Shown here one piece after another: positions 43,850 to 55,628 of a stretch of DNA of 64,000 nt. This stretch comes from Chelonoidis abingdonii. Lineage: Eukaryota > Chordata > Testudines > Testudinidae. The stretch is taken from NCBI RefSeq assembly GCF_003597395.2, contig NC_133773.1:145619915-145683914 (forward strand), in the 5' to 3' direction. The notes below the pieces were generated by a model. It had not been told where the DNA came from. It searched no databases and worked only from the letters and a program-made list of their open reading frames with translations. A program made the position numbers and the translations under genes. Every line of letters starts with the position of its first letter. Positions within the stretch are counted from its first letter, which is position 1.

Positions 43850-44860
43850 TGTATGGCAAAACTTGAAGCTCTTCAGGGGTTGCTGCCCATTTTGCAGGGT
43901 TTGAAACAGACCTGGTTTGGGGGAGGGTAGTGTTTGAAAATTGTCAGTCTGGCTGTTCCCAACTGTTGTTTACCAAAGCTGGAGGACTTTTGGTCAGCAA
44001 GAACTTTGTGATAAAAGTTCCAATATATATAAAAAAAAGCACAGGAAATTTTTGTGGAGTGGATTCCAAAAAGTTTGATTTTTCCCTCCAAAAAAGTTAA
44101 ATTTTCATGAAAAAAATTCAACCTGGAAGGGAGGGGTGGAACCAAAGGCCATTTTTGGATGATTGTTCAAAAACATTGTATCCAGTTCTGCTCCGCAGTT
44201 TCAGCCCAGTGTCCCGCTACCATTTGAGGGGCAGATCACTGAGAAAGCAGTGGCCAGACAGCTGTGGTAATATTGGTAGTGTTCGGGTCTCCTCAGTTCT
44301 GGACCGGATCTAATGTGGCTTCCTTAGCCCACATGAGAGACGGACCCAAGAGGGTTGTTCTGAATGAGTTTTCATCCCCCTGGTTGGTGCTCTCATGCAG
44401 GGTAGTGCCGGATCCTTCTCTCTCCTTCCTTGTTCAGTGTGTATATGAGACCACCAAAGGGGTCAGTAAGGAGACAAGCGTTACTGTCTCTGTAGCATGC
44501 AGATGGTACCCAGCGGGGTATGTCCCTTGTGGCCCAACCTGCTAATGCAATGGAATTGATGACCCCATTCCACTGCATTGGCAGCATGGGCTGTAATGCG
44601 GATGTGTTGCTGACGGCGTACGAGAGCTTGCTGCTTGTGCCTCCTCCTCATAAGACTAAGGAGAAGAAGGCTCCATATTTTTTCTGTTTTCCAACTGGAG
44701 GCGCTGGTCTGTGTGGCCTCTTCAAAATGACACAGGAGGCTCAGAGGGTCTGGAAAAAATTTAGGAGCAATCTTCTAGCCAGTTCTGCGAACATGTGCAA
44801 AGGGTGATTTTCAGTGGCTTATAAAATCTGGGTTTACCTTCATGGAGACAACAAAAGGCA
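43850..44860. other. Old unclassified repeat-like sequence
   Basis: 43850-44160 has 'ttttccctccaaaaaagttaaattttcatgaaaaaaattc' text similar in style to 17290-17345 and 56040-56160, probably an old element family. 44170-44860 has a 20 bp inverted pair (AATGCAATGGAATTGATG and CCATTCCACTGCATTGG near 44546-44582) but no defined ends. Confidence 0.3.
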
Positions 44861-44864
44861 CCTC

Positions 44865-45711
44865 TGTCATAAACAGATAGCTAAGGGTTAATGTTTCTTT
44901 CACCTGTAAAGGGTTAACAAAGGGAACCAAACACCTGACCAGAGGACCAATCAGGAAACCGGATTTTTCAAAGCTCAGGGAGGGAATAGTTGTTGTCTGG
45001 TCTTTTGTCTATTTTTGCTTCCTCGGCTAATGAGATGGGATCTTCCGTGTTTTCAAGTTCTAATCTTCTGTTTTCCCCGTTGTAAGTACAAACGGTAGCC
45101 GAAAACAATAGCTTTTATTGGGTTATTTTTATTGATTACGTGTTGATGTGTTGCTCGGATGTTTAATTGTCATTTCTTTTTGATAGGTTGTTTATTCTAT
45201 TTTTTTCTTTTCAGCAATTGACCCTGTATTGTCAACTTGATACGAGACTATGTTTATGGTGTTTTTCTTTCTTTGTATATAAGCTTTCTTTTAAGACCTG
45301 TTAGTTTCTTGGGTAGGCTAAGGAACGAACGGGAATAATTCGTCTTTGTGTTGTTAGTACCTCGAGGGGATCTGAACAGCTTCAGGGAAGAAGAGTGGGG
45401 AGGAGAGAATAGACTTATTATCTCTTGTGTGCTTGGTGTTCGGCTTGTGAGTGTATCATTGCCCGGGGAAGGCCTGATGAGAAAAGGAGACAAGAGGTAG
45501 GAGTGAATTTCCCTTGTTGTAAGACTCAGGGGCATTCGGTCTTGTGAGGAGTCCCCGGAACGTTTTGGGGAGGAACCAAGAGTCTGGCCCTGGAAATTCC
45601 TAGCTGGTGGCAGCGATATCAGATCTAAGCTGGTAATTAAGCTTAGAGGGTTCATGCTAGCTTCTCAGTTTATGAACGTTAAGGTTCAAATCTGAGTAGG
45701 AAGCTACGACA
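44865..45711 (+). mobile_element. Solo LTR, family D, TSD ACCTC
   Basis: Starts TGTCATAAACAGATAGCTAA and ends GCTACGACA. Both flanks are ACCTC (44860-44864 and 45712-45716), a perfect 5 bp duplication, so the 847 bp unit is a complete solo LTR. It shares AAAGGGTTAACAAA, GACCAATCAGGA and the TTAAGACCTG.T polyadenylation neighbourhood with 46722-47583. From 45717 to 46716 I see no gene. Confidence 0.9.
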
Positions 45712-46721
45712 ACCTCCTTGACCCAAAGACCAGCCACCTGCCACAGAGCAAGTTCTTGCACCAAACCTCTGTGGTCCTGAAGTTAAATGTAGAGCAGCCA
45801 GTCTCAGTATCCCTGCAGGCCCATCCCTGGGCTTGCCTACACTTTGGATTAAAAAGAGGCAGGGGAGGCCAGAGTATGAGTGGGTTGGATCAAAGCACTA
45901 TCCTCAACAGGAAGTCCCTAACTAGACCTGCCCCTTTTCGACCTTTCCCCTGCTTCTTGATGGCACATAACAGCATCTCAATGCTCTTTCAGTCTCCCCT
46001 GCATGCCATGCCCCCGCATCAGCTCTCTTTACCAGGCAAGGAAACGCCCAATATTCCAGCCCAGCGCTGGGCAGGATCAAGACCTTTAGCACTTTAGCCC
46101 CCTAATCTAGCATGCACCCCGTCTCCACTCACTCCCACTGCGACGGGAGCGTCACAGCGCAGCGGCTGGAGATAAAATCCTCCCTTGTTAATTGGGATGA
46201 TCACGTGATGCTCCCCCCAGGATTACCCCCTCCCGCACGCAGATGTTGTGGTTTACATCGTTGCATGTCCTAGGAGAGAGGTATACGCACCTGGCAAAGT
46301 GCCAGCCCAATACAAACACGCTAATTCTATAGACTGACAATAGCAAGGGATTATTTCATAAATAACTCCTGACGATGCAGCCTGCACACATTAGGGCCCG
46401 ATCCTGGCAGATACCAAGAGACCGCACATCAGGGGACTTCTGAGGGAAGCTAAGAGTGCCCAGCAGTGAGCAGGAAGGGCTGAGCGCCTGACAGGATTAG
46501 CTCCTTACTTTGCACTAGGCTCCAGTGATGGGCATCTCCAGTCTGATAACCCGTTTCTCTCCTTAGATGACCATTGCTGTCGGGGCCTAGTAGGCACAAC
46601 CCAAAACAGCTTCCAGAATAAAGCCCTCGGCTCACGGAGGTTGCCGTGGTGAGACAGGCACTCACAGCTTTGGAACAATGTTAGGTTTGGGAGTGGGGAG
46701 GGGGGATTACACATTTGGCCC

Positions 46722-47583
46722 TGTCATAAACAGATAGTTAAGGGTTAATGTCTCTTTCACCTGCAAAGGGTTAACAAACAGTGAACCTGGAACACTTGAC
46801 AAGACGACCAATCAGGAGACAAAATACTTTCAAATCTCGGTGGAGGGAAGCCTTTGGTTTTTGTGGGTTTTTTTTGTCTGTTGTTCTCTCTGGGATTGGA
46901 GAGTGACCAGATGTACCTATAGACTCTCTAATTTTCTGTTCAAATAGTAAGTATAAGTAGAAAGGTGGTTTAGTCTTTATGATTATTTTCTTTATTTGCA
47001 AATGTGTATTTTGCTGGAAGGATTTTAATTTGTATATATGCTGGGGGGAGGAGTCTCTCTAGTGTCTATAAGCTGAAAGACCCTGTAACATTTAATATCT
47101 TGATTACAGAGTCAACTTTTACTTTTTTTCTTTCTTTTATTAAAAGCTTTTTCTTTTTTAAGACCTGATTGATTTCTTCCCTTGTTAAGGCTCAAGGGAA
47201 TTGAGTCTGTACTCACCAGGGAATTAGTGGGAGAAAGGGAGAGAGAGTGGAGGGGAAAAGAGGAGGGGAGAAGATGCATTCCTCTCTCTTTTAAGATTCA
47301 AGGAGTTTGAATCACAGTGATCTTCCGGGGTAACCCAGGGAGGGGAAGCCTGGGAGAGGCACCGGTGAGGGAAAGGGTTTACTTTCCTTGTGTTAAGATC
47401 CAGGGGGTCTGGGTCTTCGGGTCCCCTGGGAAGGTTCTGGGGGGACCAGAGTGTACCAGGCACTCCAAGTCCTGGTTGGTGGCAGCACTACAAGATCTAA
47501 GCTGGTAACTAAGCTTAGAGGAATTCATGCTGGTATCCCATCTTTTGGACTCTAAGGTTCAGAGTGGGGGTCATACCATGACA
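46722..47583 (+). mobile_element. Solo LTR, family D, TSD GGCCC
   Basis: Starts TGTCATAAACAGATAGTTAA and ends ATACCATGACA. GGCCC flanks both sides (46717-46721 and 47584-47588). Its length is 862 bp, close to the two other family D copies. Internal AAGATCCAGGGGGTCTGGGT and related blocks correspond to the three repeated blocks seen in the copy at 37594-38454. Confidence 0.92.
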
Positions 47584-47702
47584 GGCCCAGATCCTCGGCT
47601 GGTGTCCATTGACCTAACTCCATAGACTTTAATGGAACTTGGTCAGTTTCCACCAGCAGAGGCTCTGACTCCTTTATCATATCTCCCTAGCTCCATTTAC
47701 CC

Positions 47703-48236
47703 CAGGGATGAGCAAACTTTTTGACCTGAGGGCCACATCGGGATTCCAAAACTGTATGGAGGGCTGGGTAGGGAAGGCTTTGCCTACCCCAACAGCCTGG
47801 TCCCTGCCCCCTCCCACTTCCCACCCCCTGACTGCCCACCTCAGAACCTCCGACCCATCCAACAGATCCTTGCTCCCTGTCCCCTGATGGACCAGACCTC
47901 TATCCACACCCCCACCTCCTGATAGGCCCCCCAGGACTCCCACATCTATCCAACCCCCCTGTTCCCTGTCCCTTGACTGCCCCTCAGGATCACCTGTCCC
48001 TTATCCACCCCCTTGCCATGCCACTCAGAGCACCAGGACTGGCAGACGTGCTGCCTGGAAGAAACTTGCAGCCCCACTGCCCAAAGTGCTGGCAGCACAG
48101 TGAGCTGAGTCTGCAGGGGAGTGGGGACAGCAGGGGAGGGGCAGGGGACTAGTCTCCCCAGCTGGGAGCTCAAGGGCCCAGCAGGACAGTCCCACAGGCC
48201 AGGTGTGGCCCACGAGCCGTAGTTTGCCCACGTCTG
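47703..48236. mobile_element. hAT element, CAGGGATGAGCAAACT ends
   Basis: CAGGGATGAGCAAACTTT and AGTTTGCCCACGTCTG form the inverted repeat. The right subterminal GGTGTGGCCCACGAGCCGTA pairs loosely with TGAGGGCCACATCGG on the left. The interior is C-rich and contains no transposase. The 8 bp flanks do not match clearly, so the insertion is probably old. It is 534 bp. Confidence 0.72.
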
Positions 48237-48510
48237 GTCTACTTGGACTGCAAACCCTCCAAGTTAAGAAGGATCTGTGTGTTTGTGTGCACGGGGCCAC
48301 CAGCTGCTCCCCTATTACTTCTGCTAAGTCCTACTGCTGCGAAAGCAGCTACAATCAATGTGAAATAAACCACAGGAACCAAGCATGGCACAGCTGGAAC
48401 CGGCAATGAGCCCAAGGCAGCAGATTCAGGGGAAACGTGGCAGGGATCATGCAGACCCACAAAGTCACAAAACAAACATGTCAGGTCACATGAATCCTGC
48501 ACTGCACTTC

Positions 48511-50663
48511 TGTGACACTCTGTACCTTGGGGGAACACCCTGCACCCCCATGTTCATCCTTGTAATATTATTGTGTGGTATCCAATGCAAAGTTTGTCAT
48601 CTTGAGTGTCTTCGGAAGGTTCATGATGCACTGAGCAGGGCTGTTACAGTGATGCTATAGGCTGGAATTTCATTTATATAGTTATGAGGCTGAAAATGTG
48701 TCCTCATGGCTTAAAACAAGCCCAGGCAAAACTCTCCAGAAGCAGAGGGACAGTTCACACCTCATCAGGGCATGGATGGGTGTGACATTATTGATATAAA
48801 CTGGGATCATATAGAACATGGGTTGCAACCAAGGGCCTGTAGTGGCACCAAATCCTATGTAAAGGGGGTCATATAAGGTGTCTAAGACCAGGTTACGGGT
48901 TACTGGTTAGTTTATGCTGTCTGTATGTCTTTATCATTTTTGTGTTGGAAGTTATGAAATTGGCTGTATGCTGTCTGTATCTTCAAACTTGTGTTTTTTT
49001 TACTGTGTTTCCGGGAAAAGATCCAGCAGTTGTGTTAGCTTCGCTTAGCCGCTGATGGTCCATTAAAGGAATTGCTACACACTGACCCATTGAGAGAAGG
49101 CAGTTACGCCTTGTGATTCAGGCAGAGTGTGCAGGAAACTGGCCCATGTGAGCTCGACTCTTTTGCGTGTCACGTGTCCACAGTAAGAACAAAGAGTGTC
49201 CTTTACACCTGGAAACAGCATATAGGGGAGGGCTCATTCCATCTTGTCTTGTCCTGCTTCGTTCTCTGGAGGGACTTTTTGCTACAGTTGAAGCCTCTAC
49301 AAGGGACTGATGCCTCCCACTGGGGATGCTACATCAGAATTGATTTGAACTGCCAGTTGTTATTCCATCACTGCTCAAAGCCTGAACTAAGAACTTTGCC
49401 ATTCTGGATGGATTGTTCCATTTAACAATTCTAGCTTCATCTCTTCTTTTCCTTATGAATAACTTTTTAGATTTTAGATTTAAGATTGGCAACAGCGTAT
49501 TTGTGGGTAAAATCTGATGTGTCATATTGATTTCGGGTCTGGGCTTGTCCTTTGGATCAAGAGAACCATTTGTTTTTTACTTGGTGGTTGTTGGTTTTCA
49601 TAACCATTCATCCCCAGGACATGTGGAACTGGTGGTGATACTGGGAGACTGGAGTGTGTAAGGAAATTGCTTGTGTGACTTGTGGTTAGCCAGTGGGGTG
49701 AAACCGAAGTCCTTTTTGTCTGACTGGTCTGGTTTGCCTTAGAGGTGGAAAAACCCCAACCTAGGGCTGTAACTGCCCTGTTTAACCAATTGGTCCTGAA
49801 TTGGCACTCTCAGTTGGGTCCCGCCAGAACCACCTCGTCACAATGGGACAAACCCAGCCAGCCTAACAGGAGCAAAGGACACTGGCCTAGGCAGCAACAA
49901 AAAGATGTTAGTCTCTTGAGGGAGTCACCCCCCTTCCTTTGGCCAGTTTGGGACTGCAGTGAGGTAATGCTTACCTGACCCTAAAGGGGGAGGGCAAAGC
50001 CAAGAAGGAAGAAGGAACATGATAAAATGAAGAGATGTTTCCCATCTCCCTCTTCTCTCTTCCACCTCCATCTACAGATACCAACACCAAGCGACTGAAG
50101 CGGTAATCAAACAGGAGAGCCTGGCTGAAGGGCAACCAGCTAGCCCGTGCTGAGAAGCATCAATGTTTGCAAGGGCATTGAGAGTGTTAAAATCATCTTA
50201 GAATGCACTTTGCTTTTATTTCATTTGACCAAATCTGACTGGTTTTGCTTTGACTTATAATCACTTAAAATCTATCTTTGTAGTTAATAAATCTGTTTGT
50301 TTATTCTACTTGAAGCAGTGCATTTGGTTTGAAGTGTGTCAGAGACTCCCCTTGAGATAACAAGCCTGATACATATCAATTTCTTTGTTAAACTGATGAA
50401 CTCATATAAGCTTTCAGCATCCAGTGCACATAACTGAACACTGCAAGAAGGAGGTTCCTAGGATTGTGTCTGGGACCAGAGATATTGGCTAGTGTCATTT
50501 GGTTGCAAGTAGCTGGGAACAACCTACATGCCAGAGGCTGTGCGTGAACAGCCCAGGAGTGGGGGTTCTCACAGCAGAGCAGGGTCAGGCTGAGTCCCAG
50601 AGTCAAGGATTGCAGGGACCTAGCAGATCACCAGTCCAGATAACACCAGAGGGGAACATCACA
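48511..50663 (+). mobile_element. Long LTR element, family E, TSD ACTTC
   Basis: It begins TGTGACACTCTGTACC and ends GGGGAACATCACA. ACTTC lies on both sides (48506-48510 and 50664-50668), so the whole 2153 bp unit inserted as one piece. A polyadenylation-like signal GTTAATAAATCTG occurs at about 50283. No gag, pol or env reading frame is recognised, so it is a very long solo LTR or a short non-coding LTR element. Confidence 0.82.
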
Positions 50664-50719
50664 ACTTCCATCATGCTTCACACTAGAGGGGGTTAGCGTT
50701 AGCTTGTAGTGACAGATGT

Positions 50720-51245
50720 GAAAACTGGTGGGAAGTGAAATGACTTTCAGGGCACCCTGGGTCAGTGGCAAAATCAAACCACGGAGCCCTGATGTTAGAG
50801 GGCTCTCCCTTCACCCCCTCTCCTGGTTCTTGTACCTGGAATAATTGATTCTTCCATATGCACTTATCCAAAAAGACAGTTACTTCAACTTGCAAGGACC
50901 CGCAACTACTATCATGAGAGCCCACCATACTCCCTCCAAGCAGCTGCACGGACTGTTGGACAAGCAGACTTAGCTGGCTGCTACTTACCTGTCCAACGTA
51001 ATACATCTGAGTCACAGCACCAAGATGTTAGAGGACTTTCTCTACACCCCCTACCTTGGTTCTTGTCACGCAGACAGAAAGCAGAAGACCAGAAGTCCAA
51101 AGTGCAGGCAATGCCATGTTTATTGGGGTTAGTTCCAAGCATATCCAGAGCTCTACACGCCAGCAGAGTCTGTTTCCCAATGTCCCCCTTCCCAGCTCTG
51201 ACACCACAGAGGCTTTACCTTGTATACCCCTTCCCAGCTCTTGTT
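50720..51245. mobile_element. LTR-like repeat, first part (interrupted)
   Basis: The block CATGTTTATTGGGGTTAGTT ... CCCAGCTCTGACACCACAGA is continued by 52005-52440 after about 760 bp of inserted DNA. 'Gacaccacagaggctttacct' and 'gacaccacagagcctttacct' occur on both sides of the insertion, so a segment is duplicated or the LTR contains internal repeats. Limits are approximate. Confidence 0.45.
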
Positions 51246-52004
51246 AGGCCTGCAATAGAGCGGTTTTTACAGGATGGGGAGCAGCAGATACCAGACACAG
51301 TGCTGGTATATAATGCTTTAAATGCTCTTTATTGATTACAAAACAAACCTTACTTACTTTACATTTACACCCCAAACATACTATGCCAGAGTTCAAAGGT
51401 CAGAATGGTTTTGATGGCCAGTCGAGATTTTTTTGTATGATAAGATTCTAAAATGCGCTGCACTGGTGAGAACCATATTTACAGTCGCATGGGGCTTTGG
51501 ATTAATAAATGACTTTGATTTGCAGAAATTATAGACAACCATTTATAGTTCTTTTTGTTGTGTTATTGGTTTTTTGCCTTTGTTTACTAGGTCTTTTACC
51601 GACACTATTCCAAAGAGACAATCCTAGGTGGGCCGCCATGATCCAAGGCATGCCATTTCCTCCAATTCTCATACAATTTTATATCAGTCCAGCTGGTGGT
51701 GTTTCCTTTTCTGTTGATTCTCTGTAGTTTTCTTGGAACATGACAAGATTGTTTTTGCACAAATAGTTCTAATCATTCTTATAGAATCATGGAATCATAG
51801 AAGATGAGGGTTGGAAGAGACCTCAGGAGGTCATCTAGTCCAACCCCCTGCTCAAAGCCTTCTTAACCTTAAGGTCTTGCTTTGGTTGCCAACTTGCAAT
51901 GCATGTATTCATGTCAAGCACACATCATTCATACCAGGCCTCAATGACCTATAACTCATTACATGAATATATGAATCACAATGTATATTGAGATATATAT
52001 ATCC
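51246..52004. mobile_element. Insertion of ~760 bp with a CR1 tail fragment
   Basis: This A/T-rich sequence lies between the two halves of an LTR-like repeat. It includes a reverse-oriented CR1 3' end at 51782-51860 (ATAGAATCATGGAATCATAG, 'gttggaagagacctcaggaggtcatctagtcc'). The rest is unclassified and has no convincing ORF. Confidence 0.5.
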
Positions 52005-52440
52005 CAACACTATGACACCACAGAGCCTTTACCTCATATCCCCATTCCCAGCTCCGACGCCGCAGAACCTTCCCTGTGTCCCTGTTCCCACCTCCCTATT
52101 CCCAATTCCACCTTCTTAGCACGCCCAACTATACCTGCAGCGCACGCCCCTAGTCACACCCCTTACAATTTATGGTCATGTTCTGTTCTGGAGGGTCGTG
52201 AGTCGAGGGTCTTTGTCCCACCTCTTTTGTATCCCATGGGAGGAGTAAGGCGTGAGGCTGTGTTTTGGCCAAGGCCAGGCTTTCTTTCTCTTTTAGTGTT
52301 TCTTATGTCTCCCCCGCCAACCCCCTTTGTCCCTCTCAGCTGGTTGCTTGACCTTGGCTTGAGAGAGGAGCCTGGCAGCCTTCCACTGTAGCTGGTATAT
52401 TACACTCCCACCACACCCTGTGACATTTTAACTGCTCTAT
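52005..52440. mobile_element. LTR-like repeat, second part
   Basis: This continues the repeat from 50720-51245 and ends near CACACCCTGTGACATTTT. It contains GGCTTGAGAGAGGAGCCTGG and a C/T-rich stretch. No coding sequence. Confidence 0.45.
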
Positions 52441-52541
52441 CCCTTATCTCTCTTCTCATTATACCAACAAATTCAGCTGGCTAGGGAGAAGCAGCAACAC
52501 ACATAGCGTCTTTTGCTCTTTGATCACACATATTAGTATAA

Positions 52542-52838
52542 GGGTACGTCTACACTACCTGCCGGATCGGCGAGTAGCGATCGATCTATCAGGGACTGAT
52601 TTATCGTGTGTAGTGTAGATGTGGTAACTCAATCCCCAATCACTCTCCCGTCGACGGTTGAACTCCAGCTCGGCGAGAGGCGGAAGCAAAGTCGACAGGA
52701 GAGCCGCGGCGCAGAGCGAGGATGTGAAGTAAGTAATTTTAATTTGATCTAAGATACGTCGACTTCAGCTATACTATTCTGTAGCTGAAGATGTGTATCT
52801 TAGAGCGATTCCCCCCACCCCCCAGTGTAGACCAGGCC
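52542..52838. mobile_element. Harbinger MITE, TSD TAA
   Basis: The ends GGGTACGTCTACACTACC and AGTGTAGACCAGGCC match the terminal design of the 12053-13963 element. TAA flanks both sides (52539-52541 and 52839-52841). ATACGTCGACTTCAGCTA and its partner GTAGCTGAAGATGTGTAT make an internal hairpin. It is 297 bp and noncoding. Confidence 0.88.
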
Positions 52839-52849
52839 TAAGATACAAG

Positions 52850-54190
52850 AGTATCAAAAAATCAACCCCAAAATTCTATCTCAGGTTGGCAAACAAGCTT
52901 ATATGCTAAAACCTGACTGCTAATCCCCTGGATGAATCATGTTCCCCCTGCCCCCAAGCTGTAAACAGAGCCCAGGACCCCTAACTCCCTGTGCCTCTGC
53001 TGTAACCATTAGCCCTTATGCCTCCCAGAGTGATCTGATTAGCAGTGGCAGGTCCATGGCTACCAGTTTTGACTCAGCCAAAACAATTCGCCAGTGGTGC
53101 CAGGCTTAATGTCCAGGACTCTTGGGCCTGATCCTGCCATTGGACAAAGGCAGAGATCCTGTGGTAGCCGATAGGATAATTAGAACGTGAGTTAACATAG
53201 TTTAGATTAAAAAACTAAGTAGAAATCAGGTTTCTGGGCCTAAGTGTCCAGGAGTCTGGGAAACTGAAGCAGCTGGTGCAGAGTTAATGTTCTGGGACAG
53301 TAGAAGTGAGCAAGGCCCTGACCCAGGTACGTTCTCATTCTGTCCTGGTTAGAACTGCTCCGAGCGAGGTTTTAAGGACTGTGAATGTTTTATTCAAGTG
53401 CTACCTGCAGTGACAGTACGGGGCAGACATTAGTGTGGGTGTTAATTGAAATAGCGGGTAATGCAAAGAGCCAGTCAGGAGGTGGCGGAAATAGAATGAG
53501 AATAAGGAGCCGCTTAGTGTTAATGAGACTGATTACAATGGGTTAGCAAAGGAGCAGAGCTGCTGACATTTCCGGCAAGCTCCACGCAGCAGCAGGTTCC
53601 CGGGTTGAGGCTGTTCCCATGCTGCCCATGAGCAGATCTCCTGGCCAGGCAGGGTACAACCACTCTTGTGAGTGGGACTCACCCACCTGGCTGCGAACCA
53701 ATTGGCCCCCCCAGCCGCTAGGTTTTCCTGCCATTGTCCCAGGTGCTGGGTGCTGCCGAGCAAGGTGAACCCACAAACCCTGTGCGGCCAGGCGGAAGGA
53801 AAATCACCAGAAGCGTCAAAGCACAGTGGGTTTGTGGGGAGACAAGCCGCTCTCCTCCTCGGCTGCTCCTCGCTTGTCCCCTGCCCCCAGCCCATCTCCC
53901 CTGCACTCCCTCTCTCGCTGCTTGGCTGAGAGCCCCGCCAGTGGGGCAGGCTGCCTGCCAGCTGGGAGGGATGCTCCAGAAACAGCTCCACGAGCTCGGC
54001 TCAGAATATCAGCCGCTCCCCGGTGTCAAACTCTGCACTCGGCTCTGTGGGTGGAGAGGCGTTGACGAAGCACCTCTGGCCCGATCTCCAGCCCCCATCT
54101 GCCCAGTCCCAGTCCCGCCTCCAGCCCTCGTATCTAAACAGCGCTGAGCTCTAGGTCTGACTCTTCTTGAGACTAATCTCATTACTGTGG
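52850..54190. other. No gene or repeat recognised
   Basis: Open frames here (the longest about 150 codons on the minus strand near 53533-53991) lack any family signature. Possibly single-copy intergenic or intronic DNA. Confidence 0.35.
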
Positions 54191-54199
54191 CACTGCCAG

Positions 54200-54480
54200 G
54201 TCCCAGTCAAGCTTGGCACCCCAGGAGGTACCTACCACGCAGGGTGGCTTGGCTACATTGCTCAGGGCTGGGAAAAATGCCCTGCCCTGCATGCTGTGGC
54301 CCGGTTGGTGGAACCCGCACTGCAGATGGAGGAATTCTTCCAGTCACCCTTTCATGGGGGTGGGTTTACTAGAGCCAAGGGGAAACCCCTTGTCCCCTTT
54401 TGTGTCTGTAGTAAGTGTCGACACTACACAGCACAGGCACAGCTGCAGCACTTACCGTGTAGCCACCCACAGTGTGAGAC
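54200..54480. mobile_element. Possible MITE fragment
   Basis: GTAGTAAGTGTCGACACTAC and 'gcagcacttaccgtgtagcc' recall the right side of a turtle MITE family, and a loosely complementary left side lies near 54240-54290. No terminus is clear. Confidence 0.3.
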
Positions 54481-54485
54481 AGTCC

Positions 54486-55623
54486 TGTGATGGGTGGAAT
54501 CACAGAACCCCCTTGGGAGCTGCCACCTAAAGTGCCAAGACTACTGCCCCTGCTTTCCCTGCCAGCTCAGGACCCCTGAACCCTGTCTTGCTGAGCCAGA
54601 CAAGCCCGTCTGCTCCAACACAGACCCAGGGTCTGAATTACCTGCCCCAAACAGCTGCAGGTTTACCTGAAAGCAGCTCACAGAAGTGTTCCTGTCTTTA
54701 ACACTCAGATGCCCAACTCCCAGTGGGGCCTAAACCCAAATAAATCCGTTTTACCCTGTATAAAATGTATAGATTGTTCACGCTCTATAACACTGATAGA
54801 GAGATGCATGGCTGTTTGCTCCCCCAGGTATTAACACAACTGAGTTAATTAATAAGTAAAAAGTGATTTTATTAAATACAGAAAGTAGGATTTAAGTGGT
54901 TCCAAGTAGTAACAGGCAGAACAAAGGAAGTTACCAAGCAAAATAAAACAAAATGTGCAAATCTATGTCTGATCAAACTGAATACAGATAATTTCACTCT
55001 CAGAGATGCTTCAGTAAGTTTTTTCCTCAGACTGGATGCCTCCCAGGCCTGAGCACAATCCTTTGCCCTGGTACAGCCCTTGTTCCAGCTCAGGCAGTAG
55101 CTGGGGGATTCCTCATGAGAGTTCCTCCCTGTTGTTCTGTTCCGCCCCTTTATAGCTCTTTTTCACAAGGCAGGAATCCTTTGTCCCTCTCTGGGTTCCC
55201 ACCCCTCCTTCTCAATGGGAAAAGCACCAGGTTAAAGATGGATTCCAGTTCAGGAGACATGATCACACGTCACTGCAAGACTTCATTGCCCACTTGCCAG
55301 CGCACACACATACAGGAAAACTTACAGGTAAAACACACCCATCTGCAGACAATTGCCCTGGTTAATGGGAGCCATCAAGATTCCAAACCACCATTAATGG
55401 CCCACACTTTGCACAATTACAATAGGTCGTCAGGGTTATATTTCATATTTTTAGTCCCAGAAACAAGAGTGGTACCTTTATACAAACAGGATGACCACAC
55501 TCAGTAGATTATTAGCTTTGTAATGATACCTTGCAAGAGACCTTTTGCATGAAGCATATTCCAGTTACATTATATTCACTCATTAGCATATTTTTATAAA
55601 ACCATATAGGCTGCAGCATCACC
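54486..55623 (+). mobile_element. Solo LTR, family C, TSD AGTCC/CGTCC
   Basis: Starts TGTGATGGGTGGAATC and ends GCAGCATCACC. The flanks AGTCC (54481-54485) and CGTCC (55624-55628) match at 4 of 5. It aligns along its length with 17535-18712 (TGTATAAA.T.TATA, CACTGATAGAGAGATGCA, ATGATACCTT.CA.GAGACCTT). 1138 bp, noncoding. Confidence 0.83.
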
Positions 55624-55628
55624 CGTCC

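Noticed and set aside
44865..47583. A 2.7 kb provirus with two LTRs
   Set aside because: Each LTR has its own, different 5 bp target duplication, and the 1 kb between them has no retroviral coding sequence.
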